Part shown: positions 1 through 8,597 of the stretch, piece after piece | Numbering within the stretch: the first letter of the stretch is position 1 | Layout of the letters: each line of letters starts with the position of its first letter | Assembly (NCBI GenBank): GCA_938743325.2 | Contig: OW568886.1 | Span: 124,001 to 188,000 of the forward strand | DNA: 64,000 nt | Reading direction: 5' to 3' | Origin: Pycnococcus provasolii | Lineage: Eukaryota; Chlorophyta; Pseudoscourfieldiophyceae; Pseudoscourfieldiales; Pycnococcaceae | Program-made: the position numbers and the translations under genes | Notes under the pieces: generated by a model | Told to the model about the DNA's origin: nothing | Databases searched by the model: none | Seen by the model: only the letters and a program-made list of their open reading frames with translations

Positions 1-2870
1 TTGCGATGGGAACTCTTATGCGACTCCTCTCATCGATAAACTTTGATCCATCTCGTCTCTCCGAACGCCGTCTCTTCATTGACTACCTCTTCCCGGCGTT
101 GGCTACGCTTTCGTCTGACGCATCGGATCTCGTGCGCGTAGAGCAAGCAAAGCGACTTGGGGAACTTGCGGCATCATTCACCTCTGGTGATCGGCAGCGT
201 GCATCATCGCATACCTCAGAAGACAGCGGAGATGTGCCGAATGGAGGTGCGTCGCAAGATCTACGGGTGGCTTTTGTTAACCTGCTCGTTGAACTTTATA
301 CGGGATGTGGGTCCGTACACGATGCTTCGGTGCGCCGAATGGCTCTGCCAAACGTGCTATCGCTCTGTGCGTCTCTTGGTGCGAACGAGGTGTCGAGTGC
401 ACTACTTCCGCTCTTCATCACAACACTGAACGATCGCCCCTGGGAGTCTCGCCGTGCCTTCTTCGAGCATGCAGCGCACCTTGCAGCACCCCTTGGCATC
501 GCGAGCGTCTCATCATTTCTTCTACCATGCATTGAGCAAGCCTTGAACCACGAACCCGTGCACGAGGTTGTCACTGCAACTTGGCAGTGTATGTCGCATC
601 TCGTCACGAAGAATCTTTTGCGAACGAAAGTGAGCATGCACTACGCTGCCAAAGCGATCAGTCTTGCTTTTGGCCCGAAGCATGCTGTACACCACGCGTG
701 CCTTGGCTTTCTAGCAACCCTGTGCAGACATCTGGGAACTGCTGGCACCTTTGCATTCATAGCCCCCATGCTTCCTGATCTCTGTGACTTCGGACAGCGT
801 CATCCAAAACGAGGAGCAGGGGATCTTGATGCAATATCTGATCTGCAAACGCAGGAGGGGTGGGAAAGGCTTGTCGTCTCGCACATGCCTCGTGCGGAAA
901 GACCCATCGACGATGCGGCAGCGAATGCAATGCAAAGCGACGATACAGACGAACGCCTTGAGATAACCGGCGTTCCAATCTACAGCCTTCCTTCACAGCT
1001 TGACGATTCGTCAACGCCTTTGCCGCAGAGTGCGCACAAGCGCTCCGCGTCCGACGACGTGGTTGGTGTCACGGGTCTCATAGATAAGCATGAGATAGAT
1101 CACGCTCCTTCAGTGAAAGACTTTACGGAATGGCGTGCACTTGTAGAGTCGCGTGCGACGCACACCGCAACGCGCGCCTCTGCTACAGGCACGCCTCAGC
1201 AGACCCCGCACGGCGCCTTTGGTGCGTCGACCTCACGTTTAGGTGGATTGACAGGGCCAGTGCGTGCCGCGGCGATGGGCATTGCAGGAGGTGCGGGCAT
1301 CACCTCACCTGGCGTGTCGCGCAATTCGACACTGTTTCGCCCGCGTGGGACGCTTGTCGCGAACCTCTGCGAGCATCGTCGCCGCATCAACGCGATTGCA
1401 TCTGCAACACCAGGACGTCCATCCAATGGTGTGGGGGTTGCCGCTGCATCTTTCTTCCTTTCGGCGTCCGACGACGGCACCGTTAAGGTTTGGGATGGCC
1501 GCAGGCTTGAGAAAGATCTTGCATTTGCTTCAAGGGCAACATTTGACCACGCAAGCTCGCACGAAGCGTCAGGATCCACCGCCCTACTCGCGCGTGTTCT
1601 CTGCTGCACTGTGATGGACGCGGCACGTGGCATTTGTGCAAGCGGCACAGCTGGCGGAGAATTGCGAATTTGGCACGTAGATGCAACCAACGGCCCAGCT
1701 TGGGCTTCTCGAGCATTGACGCAATTCGAGCCTGGATTTTCCTCAGCGTATACTGGACTCTATGCACCTGAACCAAAGCAACAAAATCGGTCATTGAATG
1801 GCGGCATACGGGCTCTTTTTCCCATGTCCCAAGATGTCCTGGCTTACACAACTGCACGGCACGGACTTGCTCTTCATGATGTACGCGCGCCATCGAACTC
1901 GCCTGCCATGGCATTGCCATTTGATCCAAGCGGCGGTGCGATTGAGCACATCGCGGGATTGCCCTACACGTCGGTGCCGCTCACGGCGTCATCAGATGCA
2001 CTACTGCATGCGTCGAATTCGACGCCTTTCCTCGTCACCGGCTCGTCTCGCGGTATGGTTGAGGTTTGGGACGTGCGATACGGCTTGTCAGTATACCGCA
2101 TGCAGCATCCGAAAGGTGCCCGAGTTGACGCGCTTGCGCTGTGCTCTGGAGCTCATGCAGAGCGTGCTGGTCTTCTGTCATCTGACGCGGAGGCGCCAGT
2201 CGCCGACAACGTCGTCAATGGCTTGAGCATTTACGTGTCACATGGGGGAAGCAATCAGGTTCTGCTTTACGATCTGGTGGGTGCAGGGGGCGTGCCACGC
2301 CTGCTTCGCGTATTTCGCTCGCTTGCTGTGGGCGAGCCTCACGGTGCAGAGGAGGAGGCACCGCAAGCTCTCTCGTCATCTCCGGTCGTCTGGCACACCG
2401 ACGGAGAGTCGTCCTCGGGTATCTTCACGCCGTCGAGCGAGGCGTCACGCACGGTGGTTGGTGCGCTGTTGCCTTCGCCCGATGGATCGTTGCTCACGGG
2501 TGGATCGGATTGCTCTCTACGGCTCTGGGACGGCCGCCGGCCAATGCGCAGCTACATGGTTGCGGCACCACGCGTGCCGTCGTTCGCGCCGGGCACAAAT
2601 GGCGATAGCGCGGCCGTACTTGTTGGCGACCCTGCAGTGCGCTACGAGGGCAGGATGTTCAGCGCCGCAGGCGGTTCCGCGTCGGTTGTCACCGAGGTGC
2701 CAAACACGAGCGTCTCGCTGGCAGGAGGACGCTCTGGCGGACGTGGTGGTGGCGCCGCTCCCACAACGGGCCACGCCGATGCCGTTACCAGCCTCGCTTG
2801 GATTGAGGGTGGTGGAGACACCATGCTTGCATCTGGCGACCGCGAAGGCTTGGTGAAGGTCTGGCGATAG
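1..2870 (+). CDS. VPS15: VPS15/PIK3R4-like regulatory subunit of class III PI3-kinase, C-terminal part (5' end outside window)
   Basis: The frame is open to the left window edge, so the N-terminal kinase domain lies outside; the first ATG at 6 is probably internal. The first ~300 residues are helical HEAT-like repeats, beginning with a stretch (FIDYLFPALATL) typical of VPS15. From about residue 440 to the end come WD40 blades, including FLSASDDGTVKVWDGRR, LVTGSSRGMVEVWDVRYG and LLTGGSDCSLRLWDGRRP, ending in LASGDREGLVKVWR. HEAT followed by a C-terminal WD40 propeller is the VPS15 layout. In the family this subunit anchors VPS34 and Beclin/ATG6 in the complex that makes PI3P for autophagy and endosomal sorting. 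The stop is a TAG at 2868-2870. The next gene is convergent and starts 35 bp away. Confidence 0.82.
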   Translation, partial: AMGTLMRLLSSINFDPSRLSERRLFIDYLFPALATLSSDASDLVRVEQAKRLGELAASFTSGDRQRASSHTSEDSGDVPNGGASQDLRVAFVNLLVELYTGCGSVHDASVRRMALPNVLSLCASLGANEVSSALLPLFITTLNDRPWESRRAFFEHAAHLAAPLGIASVSSFLLPCIEQALNHEPVHEVVTATWQCMSHLVTKNLLRTKVSMHYAAKAISLAFGPKHAVHHACLGFLATLCRHLGTAGTFAFIAPMLPDLCDFGQRHPKRGAGDLDAISDLQTQEGWERLVVSHMPRAERPIDDAAANAMQSDDTDERLEITGVPIYSLPSQLDDSSTPLPQSAHKRSASDDVVGVTGLIDKHEIDHAPSVKDFTEWRALVESRATHTATRASATGTPQQTPHGAFGASTSRLGGLTGPVRAAAMGIAGGAGITSPGVSRNSTLFRPRGTLVANLCEHRRRINAIASATPGRPSNGVGVAAASFFLSASDDGTVKVWDGRRLEKDLAFASRATFDHASSHEASGSTALLARVLCCTVMDAARGICASGTAGGELRIWHVDATNGPAWASRALTQFEPGFSSAYTGLYAPEPKQQNRSLNGGIRALFPMSQDVLAYTTARHGLALHDVRAPSNSPAMALPFDPSGGAIEHIAGLPYTSVPLTASSDALLHASNSTPFLVTGSSRGMVEVWDVRYGLSVYRMQHPKGARVDALALCSGAHAERAGLLSSDAEAPVADNVVNGLSIYVSHGGSNQVLLYDLVGAGGVPRLLRVFRSLAVGEPHGAEEEAPQALSSSPVVWHTDGESSSGIFTPSSEASRTVVGALLPSPDGSLLTGGSDCSLRLWDGRRPMRSYMVAAPRVPSFAPGTNGDSAAVLVGDPAVRYEGRMFSAAGGSASVVTEVPNTSVSLAGGRSGGRGGGAAPTTGHADAVTSLAWIEGGGDTMLASGDREGLVKVWR

Positions 2871-2904
2871 AAATTCTGTGCTGTAAAAAAGACATATACT
2901 GTAG

Positions 2905-3552
2905 TTACTTCGAAGGTCGTCTTCTCGACTTGTTGTTCGTCTTTTTCTTTTTGGTTTGAGGGCCTTGCCTTCGACGATTCTTCGGCTTTGCGTTCGTGCC
3001 TCTCGCGCCACCGTCGTCGTCTGCTTTAGATGTGTCAGCGGCGAGGTCTGCACCACGCAAGGACCCTCTCAAATTCCCGAGCGTCGACTGCCAACCTCCC
3101 ACCTCAGCTCCGTCCGACGCATTCTCTGCGAGAACGCGAGGAGGCGCAGTAGGCTGTTTGGAACGACGGTCTAGTGTTTTCACCTCAGCATCCACTTTCA
3201 CCCGCCTGCGTATGGGAGAACGTATTGGCGTTGGGTTATTTCCCAGGCTCTGTCGAAACTCCGATCTCCGTCTCTCCATCTCCTGTATGACATCCTCGTC
3301 GGTGGCATCCTCCGCGAGCCCGAGTCTCTCAGCGCTTTGCCTTCTCATTTCTTCTCTTCCGACGCCGCCTTTACCTCCCCCGTACAGATGCGCGTTTCTA
3401 TCTTTTTTGGGTGCCGGTCCTCGTTTGGACGTGTTGGAGCCGTTCTTCTTGGTTGACCCCTGTGGCTCGAAGAACCAGTCAACGGTGACCCCCTGAACTT
3501 CATCGTCGTCGTCAGGAACCGACGACGTAGGAGGTTTTGAAGTGATCATCAT
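2905..3552 (-). CDS. Hypothetical small basic protein (215 aa)
   Basis: I do not recognise a family. The start is set at the double ATG at 3552 (MMITSKPP); the frame stays open upstream to 3771, but that part is G- and P-runs over a CCA microsatellite and looks like 5' UTR. The N-terminal acidic patch (DDDDEVQGVTVDWFFEPQG) is the most conserved-looking part. A Glu/Arg-rich helix follows (EEMRRQSAERLGLAEDATDEDVIQEMERRR), then a very basic tail rich in K, R and N. This could be a nuclear or nucleolar RNA-associated protein, by composition only. Confidence 0.5.
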   Translation of the reverse strand: MMITSKPPTSSVPDDDDEVQGVTVDWFFEPQGSTKKNGSNTSKRGPAPKKDRNAHLYGGGKGGVGREEMRRQSAERLGLAEDATDEDVIQEMERRRSEFRQSLGNNPTPIRSPIRRRVKVDAEVKTLDRRSKQPTAPPRVLAENASDGAEVGGWQSTLGNLRGSLRGADLAADTSKADDDGGARGTNAKPKNRRRQGPQTKKKKTNNKSRRRPSK

Positions 3553-3666
3553 CGTCTCAGTCTCACGCGACGGAGGGTTGCATGAGACGTGCACAAAAGG
3601 GCGCCGACTTCTCCATAGAGGTAGTCCTCTAACCCACCCCATAAGATGGGTAGGAGCAGGAGCAGG

Positions 3667-3695
3667 TCCACCACCACCACCACCACCACCACCAC
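3667..3695. repeat. (CCA)n microsatellite in 5' flank
   Basis: Roughly nine tandem CCA triplets lie just upstream of the hypothetical gene that starts at 3552. The rest of 3553-4129 holds no supportable gene; it has short AT-rich stretches and an ATATTCAG duplication near 3786. Confidence 0.85.
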
Positions 3696-4129
3696 GAACA
3701 CACACGCACCGTGGTTGAAAGCGGGCGGACATTTCAACCGGGAAAGATATTCGGGACTTTCTCGGCCACACAGATTGAGCGACAGATATTCAGATATTCA
3801 GATTTCGGGAATTCGGGGGAAGTTTAGGGGTTTCGCCATCCCCTACCTTTAATTAAAAACCTTTACCCTAGCTAGAACCCCTAAACTTGATTCTGCTGAT
3901 CTGATGGGGGTGGGAACGAACGAACGGACCCACGTCATGTGCATGTGTGCTGTGCAAGGTATAATACGTACGGTACGGTACGTTCAAGAACATGTAACTT
4001 ATGTATATATATAGACTATACGGTATGATGAAGTAGATCAGAAGGATCATGATCATCGGTGCCCAGGTGCCTCCTTTGGGCAACCTTGTGAATGAATGTC
4101 CACGGGTCCCGAATGTGTCGACATAAATG

Positions 4130-5239
4130 TCACCTGGGACCACAGGCCACAGGCATGGTTCCCGTCGGCTCGACGACGCGCACGCCGGCACGTTCGAACG
4201 ACTCGAGCATGCGAATGTTAATCCGGTGCTGCATCTGCTTGAACTCAACCAAAGTCAGACCCAAGCCGAAGTAGATGATCTCGCAAGCGATACCAGACGC
4301 CGCGCTGAATCCATCCCCCAGTATGGTACAACACTGGAACTCGCCCGCAGACTCCTTCGCCACCGCCTTCGCCACGACGTCGGGCAGCTCTTTCAGAAAA
4401 GACACCGGCGTGTCCTTGCTGAAGTGCACGGTGAACTTCGTGCGCCGACGAGACATGTCCTTGTAATTGGAGAGGCGGCTCTTCGCGACGTCCGAGTTGG
4501 TGAACACCATAGTCTCGCCGTCAAGCGCGCGAACGCGCGTTGTCTTCCAGCCTATGCTAATCACCTTGCCCATCTTCGCGCCGGCTACCTTAACGAAGTC
4601 GCCCACCTCAAACGGCTTATCTAAACTCACGGCTAGGTACGAGATGGCGTCAGTGAGCACCGCCTGGCTGCTGAGCGTTCCTGAAATGCTGAGCACGCCG
4701 AAGGTGGTGAGCAGGCTGTGAACGCTCACGCCAAGGTTGTCGCACACGAAGAGCGCGGCTGTGCAGAGAAGGCCGAGCTGCGTTGCTTTCAAGACCACTT
4801 CCACCGCCCTTCTATTTTCTCCCTTGCCGCCATCGGAGTCGCTGCTTAAGGTGGCGGCGATGATGCCGTACACGACCGCCGAAGCTCTCCAGCTTGCGAG
4901 TAGCAGCACGAGGCCGCGCACCGCCGGCTCAACGTTTGCGACAGGCGAGTCTGCAAGGTCCAGTCCAGCTGCGTGAGCTGCAAGCCAAGCCGATATGATG
5001 CCGTACGAGAATACGAGCGTGCTTTCTTTTCCCTCGCGCTCCAGCACCGCGACGATGCGGTCGTCGAGGTCCGTCGAGGTTTTGCGCGCCCAGGAACGCA
5101 GCTGGTGGCTTACGAGCGTTCGCAACATTCTGAGTGCGAACACCAGCATGGTGAAGTAGAGCACTGCGGATAGCACAGGCCGCTCCTTCAGAGCACCCAT
5201 AACATCGCGAATCTGCGGCTCGAATCCCATGTCGAGCAT
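4130..5239 (-). CDS. MscS-family mechanosensitive channel, with a DEAD-box helicase fragment at its start
   Basis: The body is a small-conductance mechanosensitive channel: several hydrophobic helices, then the pore helix and beta domain ([79 protein letters not shown]), then the C-terminal alpha/beta domain. In plants and algae such proteins release ions under membrane tension in plasma, plastid or mitochondrial membranes. The first ATG (5239) lies inside a stretch that is unmistakably DEAD-box motif II: the open frame from 5296 reads [20 protein letters not shown] and then IRDVM before the channel sequence begins. A stop codon precedes 5296. The start is therefore uncertain: either the helicase-derived residues are translated, or a later Met (for example in [10 protein letters not shown]) is used. 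Confidence 0.75.
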   Translation of the reverse strand: MLDMGFEPQIRDVMGALKERPVLSAVLYFTMLVFALRMLRTLVSHQLRSWARKTSTDLDDRIVAVLEREGKESTLVFSYGIISAWLAAHAAGLDLADSPVANVEPAVRGLVLLLASWRASAVVYGIIAATLSSDSDGGKGENRRAVEVVLKATQLGLLCTAALFVCDNLGVSVHSLLTTFGVLSISGTLSSQAVLTDAISYLAVSLDKPFEVGDFVKVAGAKMGKVISIGWKTTRVRALDGETMVFTNSDVAKSRLSNYKDMSRRRTKFTVHFSKDTPVSFLKELPDVVAKAVAKESAGEFQCCTILGDGFSAASGIACEIIYFGLGLTLVEFKQMQHRINIRMLESFERAGVRVVEPTGTMPVACGPR

Positions 5240-5748
5240 GCGATCCGCCTCGTCGAGCACGACGAATGAGACGCGCCACAGGTTAGTGTCGGGCACTCAG
5301 GTCGTGCTTCCAAGAAATACTCTCCTGATATAACGGGCGATTTAGTCTGCACCAGTAAATGCACCAGTAAATTTTCGGTAGTAATTTTCCCGTTATTCTG
5401 GGGACCCGGTGTTGGTCTTGCACCACTACCACTGTGATCATCTCGCCATTATCCCCCTCAGAAATCCCCCTCTCGTTCTAGGTTGTCAGATTCGGGATTC
5501 GGGATAACTATTCGGGATCTGCTCGGGAGACTTAGGAGGGCACACGCGGAACTCAGCAAAGCGGCGAACGCCTTATTTTCACCACAACCACCCACTTTTA
5601 CGTGCACCGCCTCCACGTTCGTCTTGCCCTTCCTCTTCCTCGTCATCTTCCTCTTCCTCGTCTTCTTCATCAACGTGCTCATTCATTGTCAACTTCCTCC
5701 TCCTGCTGCCCATCCTCCTCCTCGCCGTCCTGGTCACCGTCCTCTTCC
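5240..5748. other. Intergenic region, purine-rich on the minus strand
   Basis: This stretch holds the DEAD-box fragment up to 5296 and then no clear gene. Between about 5600 and 5770 the minus strand is GA-rich, and in frames not used by the neighbouring gene it would encode acidic tracts of E and D (see the entry for 5749-6873). Confidence 0.5.
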
Positions 5749-6873
5749 TCATCCTCTTTCTCGTTCTCCGTGCGCCTTGCGCCCGCGCACGACTTCGGCC
5801 AACTCCTCGGCACGATTGCTCTGCACAGTCTCCGAGTGCGTGTTGAGCAAGTCGATGATCGCTTCGAGCTTCTCGGTGGACAAGAGCTTATACTTCTCCC
5901 ACCGCTGGGACATCGGCGGTGCCGGCTCCGTGGTCACGAACGGCGCGTCGAGCGACTCCACCACCTTCGTGGCCTTCTCGACATCACCTTCGCGCAGAAC
6001 CCAAATCGATAAGGTGGCATATGTCACCTCGCCTGGCAGCGCGGGGCTTCCCCCATACGTGCTTTTTCTGTCGTGGGCACGCTCATCCCACATGAGCGTG
6101 GTCGTCGAGGAGGCGAGCGGCTTCAGCACATCCTGTACCGCCCATTCGACGTCCGCGCTGTTCTGCGAGAGCGTCGTGTCGTACATGTTCCAGCATTTCA
6201 GCAAGTAGATCTCGCTCGGCATTCCGTCGCGCCACGACACGCCCTGTCGCTTCTTGAGCGTCTTCGCCTCGTACCAGGGCCCTCCGCCCCACGACCGTGA
6301 CTGCTGCACTCCGATTCCAATGCCCGTGCCCTCGAGGCGTCCGACCGCTCCGACGAGCAACCGGACGAAGTTCTCGGCGGCCTTCGCAATCGTCTCCACC
6401 TGCTCCTGCAGAATCGGCACATCGACTTGCAAGTCACCAGCCACAATTCGCTGAATCTCCCGCGAAAGAATTCCACTCCGCTCCTTGCTTGCGAGCCTGT
6501 GGCGCTCCTTGAGCTTCGCCACGTGCTCCGCTTTTTCTCCGCCCGCCGCGATGACGGCTGCTGCGCCAGCCCCTACGGTGTTGTAATCGTTCCTGTTTTT
6601 TTTCGCGACAGTTTCTGGGCAAGCGTTCGTCCACCGTATATGTGCTTGTTTATCCTTGGAGCTCGCTCCCGCCCCGTGCGCGCACCGTATCGAGCAATAG
6701 ACGTGCGCGCGGGCGTCGTCGGCGAACCTTGGCTTTTTCAAGCAACCAGCTCCGTCGCACGTCGCGCTGCGATTCGGCACGTCGCGAATTGCAGGAAACT
6801 TCGGCTTGTCGCCTTCCCGAAGCGCCGATCGTTTCTCTGCGGCGAGCCTCTTGTTCAGCTTTGTGGGCGCCAT
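5749..6873 (-). CDS. Hypothetical protein with an N-terminal Cys cluster (374 aa)
   Basis: No family is recognised. The start is taken at the ATG at 6873 (MAPTKLNKRLAAEKR); upstream in-frame codons lie over a short duplicated AACAATCTGATGAAACAAC sequence and look non-coding. Residues ~40-75 have Cys spaced CDGAGC ... YCSIRCAHG, a possible zinc-binding knuckle. The remainder is mixed alpha/beta with conserved-looking segments such as SWGGGPWYEAKTLKKRQGVS and PSEIYLLKCWNMYDTTLSQ. The C-terminus (RKAHGERERG) ends at a TGA, but a +1 frame continues through a strongly acidic tail of E, D and Q for about 28 codons. A single-base indel or a small intron near the end is therefore possible. Confidence 0.55.
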   Translation of the reverse strand: MAPTKLNKRLAAEKRSALREGDKPKFPAIRDVPNRSATCDGAGCLKKPRFADDARAHVYCSIRCAHGAGASSKDKQAHIRWTNACPETVAKKNRNDYNTVGAGAAAVIAAGGEKAEHVAKLKERHRLASKERSGILSREIQRIVAGDLQVDVPILQEQVETIAKAAENFVRLLVGAVGRLEGTGIGIGVQQSRSWGGGPWYEAKTLKKRQGVSWRDGMPSEIYLLKCWNMYDTTLSQNSADVEWAVQDVLKPLASSTTTLMWDERAHDRKSTYGGSPALPGEVTYATLSIWVLREGDVEKATKVVESLDAPFVTTEPAPPMSQRWEKYKLLSTEKLEAIIDLLNTHSETVQSNRAEELAEVVRGRKAHGERERG

Positions 6874-7033
6874 CAAGAACAATCTGATGAAACAACAAAC
6901 AACAACAATCTGATGAAACAACAACAATCTCGACCCTCGGCGGGAAATTTGAAAGATCCGGAGACGCAAGGGGAAATCCGGGGAAAAAAGGAAAAAGGAG
7001 GGCCATACACAGGAATCGGATCCTGTATGGTAG

Positions 7034-7166
7034 GGGTCATGGTAGTGTAAGGTGTCTGCTCCGTGCGCGCGGCCTAAGGCTCCATACCGGGGCGCGCAAG
7101 GCGCGCGCCCCGGTGTTCCCGCCTTGTGCCGTGCTCCTCCGCAGACACCTTACACTACCATGACCC
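7034..7166. repeat. 133-bp element with perfect 26-bp terminal inverted repeats
   Basis: Bases 7034-7059 are the exact reverse complement of 7141-7166. The interior is itself palindromic and GC-rich (CCGGGGCGCGC ... GCGCGCCCCGG), so the unit could fold into a long hairpin. It has no coding content. No target-site duplication is evident, so it may be a fold-back or MITE-like element, or a structured 5' region of the gene at 7337. Confidence 0.75.
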
Positions 7167-7222
7167 AAAACGGAGCCATAAACCGGAGAACAGCCACTCC
7201 TAGAACTTCCTCCCTTCCTCTC

Positions 7223-7274
7223 TCCTTCCTTCCTTCCTTCCTTCCTTCCTTCCTTCCTTCCTTCCTTCCTTCCT
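7223..7274. repeat. (TTCC)n microsatellite
   Basis: About thirteen tandem copies of a CTTC/TTCC tetramer run up to about 60 bp before the ATG at 7337. Confidence 0.95.
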
Positions 7275-7336
7275 CCCCTCTTCCGGCGGCCAAAGTTTCT
7301 AACAATTTCTAACCCTGACAAAAAAACTACAAAGGC

Positions 7337-7762
7337 ATGGACACCGTGAACAAGATTCGCCTGGATCGCTTTCAAGCGAAACTAAGGGAAGGCCACGCCA
7401 ACGTCACCAACGTCGAATCAGTGTCGAAGATTTACATGAGTATGCACGGAATCGGCAACGAGTCGAACGAGATGCAGGATGCCGCGGATATGAATATCCT
7501 GGCGGAGGCGTACTGGAAAGTTGCGAGCAAGCGCTACATCGACAATGTTAGCATGGTGATGATGAACGACATCCTCGGGCAACTGCCGAATCGTATCGAG
7601 TCTCGCTTGATGGAGGTTGTTGTTGGCGGCGAAATCATGACGTTCTTTGCTCAGTCTGCGGCCGATGTCTCTCGTCGCAAGCGACTGGAGGAGAAGATTG
7701 TGCGTTTGAAGAAGGCGAGCCAAACGCTGCGCTCGTGCCTGCTCGGCGAAGGAGGCGTTTAA
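7337..7762 (+). CDS. Stand-alone dynamin GTPase effector domain (GED) protein
   Basis: The 141-residue protein looks like the C-terminal GED of dynamin-related proteins. It has the YWKVASKRYIDNVSMVMMND helix, a second helix (LPNRIESRLMEVVV), then FFAQSAADVSRRKRLEEKIV, matching the usual tail in which a short acidic or Ser-rich linker precedes RxxLExxIxRLxxA. GED folds back on the GTPase and stalk to stimulate hydrolysis and self-assembly. Here no GTPase domain is present and the 5' flank is repeats, so this is either a GED-only protein or the last piece of a disrupted dynamin gene. The start is the first ATG after the microsatellite (GGCATGG). Confidence 0.65.
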   Translation: MDTVNKIRLDRFQAKLREGHANVTNVESVSKIYMSMHGIGNESNEMQDAADMNILAEAYWKVASKRYIDNVSMVMMNDILGQLPNRIESRLMEVVVGGEIMTFFAQSAADVSRRKRLEEKIVRLKKASQTLRSCLLGEGGV

Positions 7763-7912
7763 GCCAGCTCCGCCGTCTCTCCCTCCATGGTTTGTTGATG
7801 AATATGGAATAGACGAAGGACTTGTTGCTTGAGGAGGTTGGACAAAAAAAACAAAGGGGAATCAACAAAGGGGGAACGGGAAAGTGGAAAGTAAATGAAC
7901 CCGGTAATAAAG

Positions 7913-8179
7913 TTAACACCTAAGTTGAACCTCAGCTTCACGGCGAGCGTCGCGTTCCCTTAACAACGACAGCTCCAACTCCTTAATCTTCTCAGCAGCC
8001 GCTGTCGATCCAGACTCCAGCGCGGCCAATCGTCCGGCGAGAACCTCCACAGAGACAGGAGAAGGCAAGGGAGTAGGAATCTTCTCTTCTTCCTTTTCTT
8101 CTCCTTCAGCCTGCGCAGCAGCGTCCTTAAATTCTTCTTCGCCTCCTTGCGAGGCGGTTGCGTCGTCCTCTGACGACAT
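7913..8179 (-). CDS. Small acidic coiled-coil protein (88 aa)
   Basis: The ORF starts at ATG 8179 (MSSEDDATASQGGEEE), with an acidic and Pro-rich first half (EEKEEEKIPTPLPSPV) and a heptad-like second half (LAGRLAALESGSTAAAEKIK, ELELSLLRERDARREAEVQL). It is too short to assign. Composition and codon use are gene-like and differ from the flanking AT-rich DNA. It could be the 5' exon of a spliced gene, but no clear acceptor is seen downstream. Confidence 0.45.
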   Translation of the reverse strand: MSSEDDATASQGGEEEFKDAAAQAEGEEKEEEKIPTPLPSPVSVEVLAGRLAALESGSTAAAEKIKELELSLLRERDARREAEVQLRC

Positions 8180-8597
8180 AAGTTAATCTCTTATCTTCTT
8201 AATCACTGATTAAGGGTCAATTGTCACTCAGGTAAAGTGTGCGTCCACCCGTACTACTAGTAGTCGGAGGCTTCGTGAGTGTGCTCACGAAAGCCGGAAG
8301 CCGGCTTCATAAATAAGACGTTCCTTAGAGGCTTAGACTAGGGTGGTACTTACCAGCAAGAATACAATACGAATAGTTGAAAATAGGGACCCGAACGCCA
8401 ATTCACCTGGAAAGCTCACCTTGATGAAAGCCCTTTCCCAGAACTTTCCCAGAACTTTGCAAGCTCTTGCAAGGAGCTTGGCAACCACACCTTGAGGAGG
8501 GTTTGGCTTGTACATAGTCAACGGCACGCCTTTGAGAACTCACCTTGTAGTCAACACCAGGTTTCTTGTTGTCACTCAGAGCACGTCACAATCAGTC
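8180..8597. other. Intergenic spacer with hairpins
   Basis: There is no gene in this 418-bp stretch. A small stem-loop (TTCGTGAG ... CTCACGAA, 8272-8291) and an adjacent AAGCCGGAAGCCGGCTT imperfect palindrome are visible. It separates a divergent pair and probably holds both promoters. Confidence 0.4.

Noticed and set aside
3646-3852. Thr-repeat ORF over the CCA microsatellite
   Set aside because: The repeat alone makes the reading frame; there is no other gene-like content.
5483-6208. A 241-codon plus-strand ORF with hydrophobic runs
   Set aside because: It is the complement of the gene at 5749-6873; its FLFLVIFLFLVFF stretch comes from the GA-rich acidic tract on the other strand.
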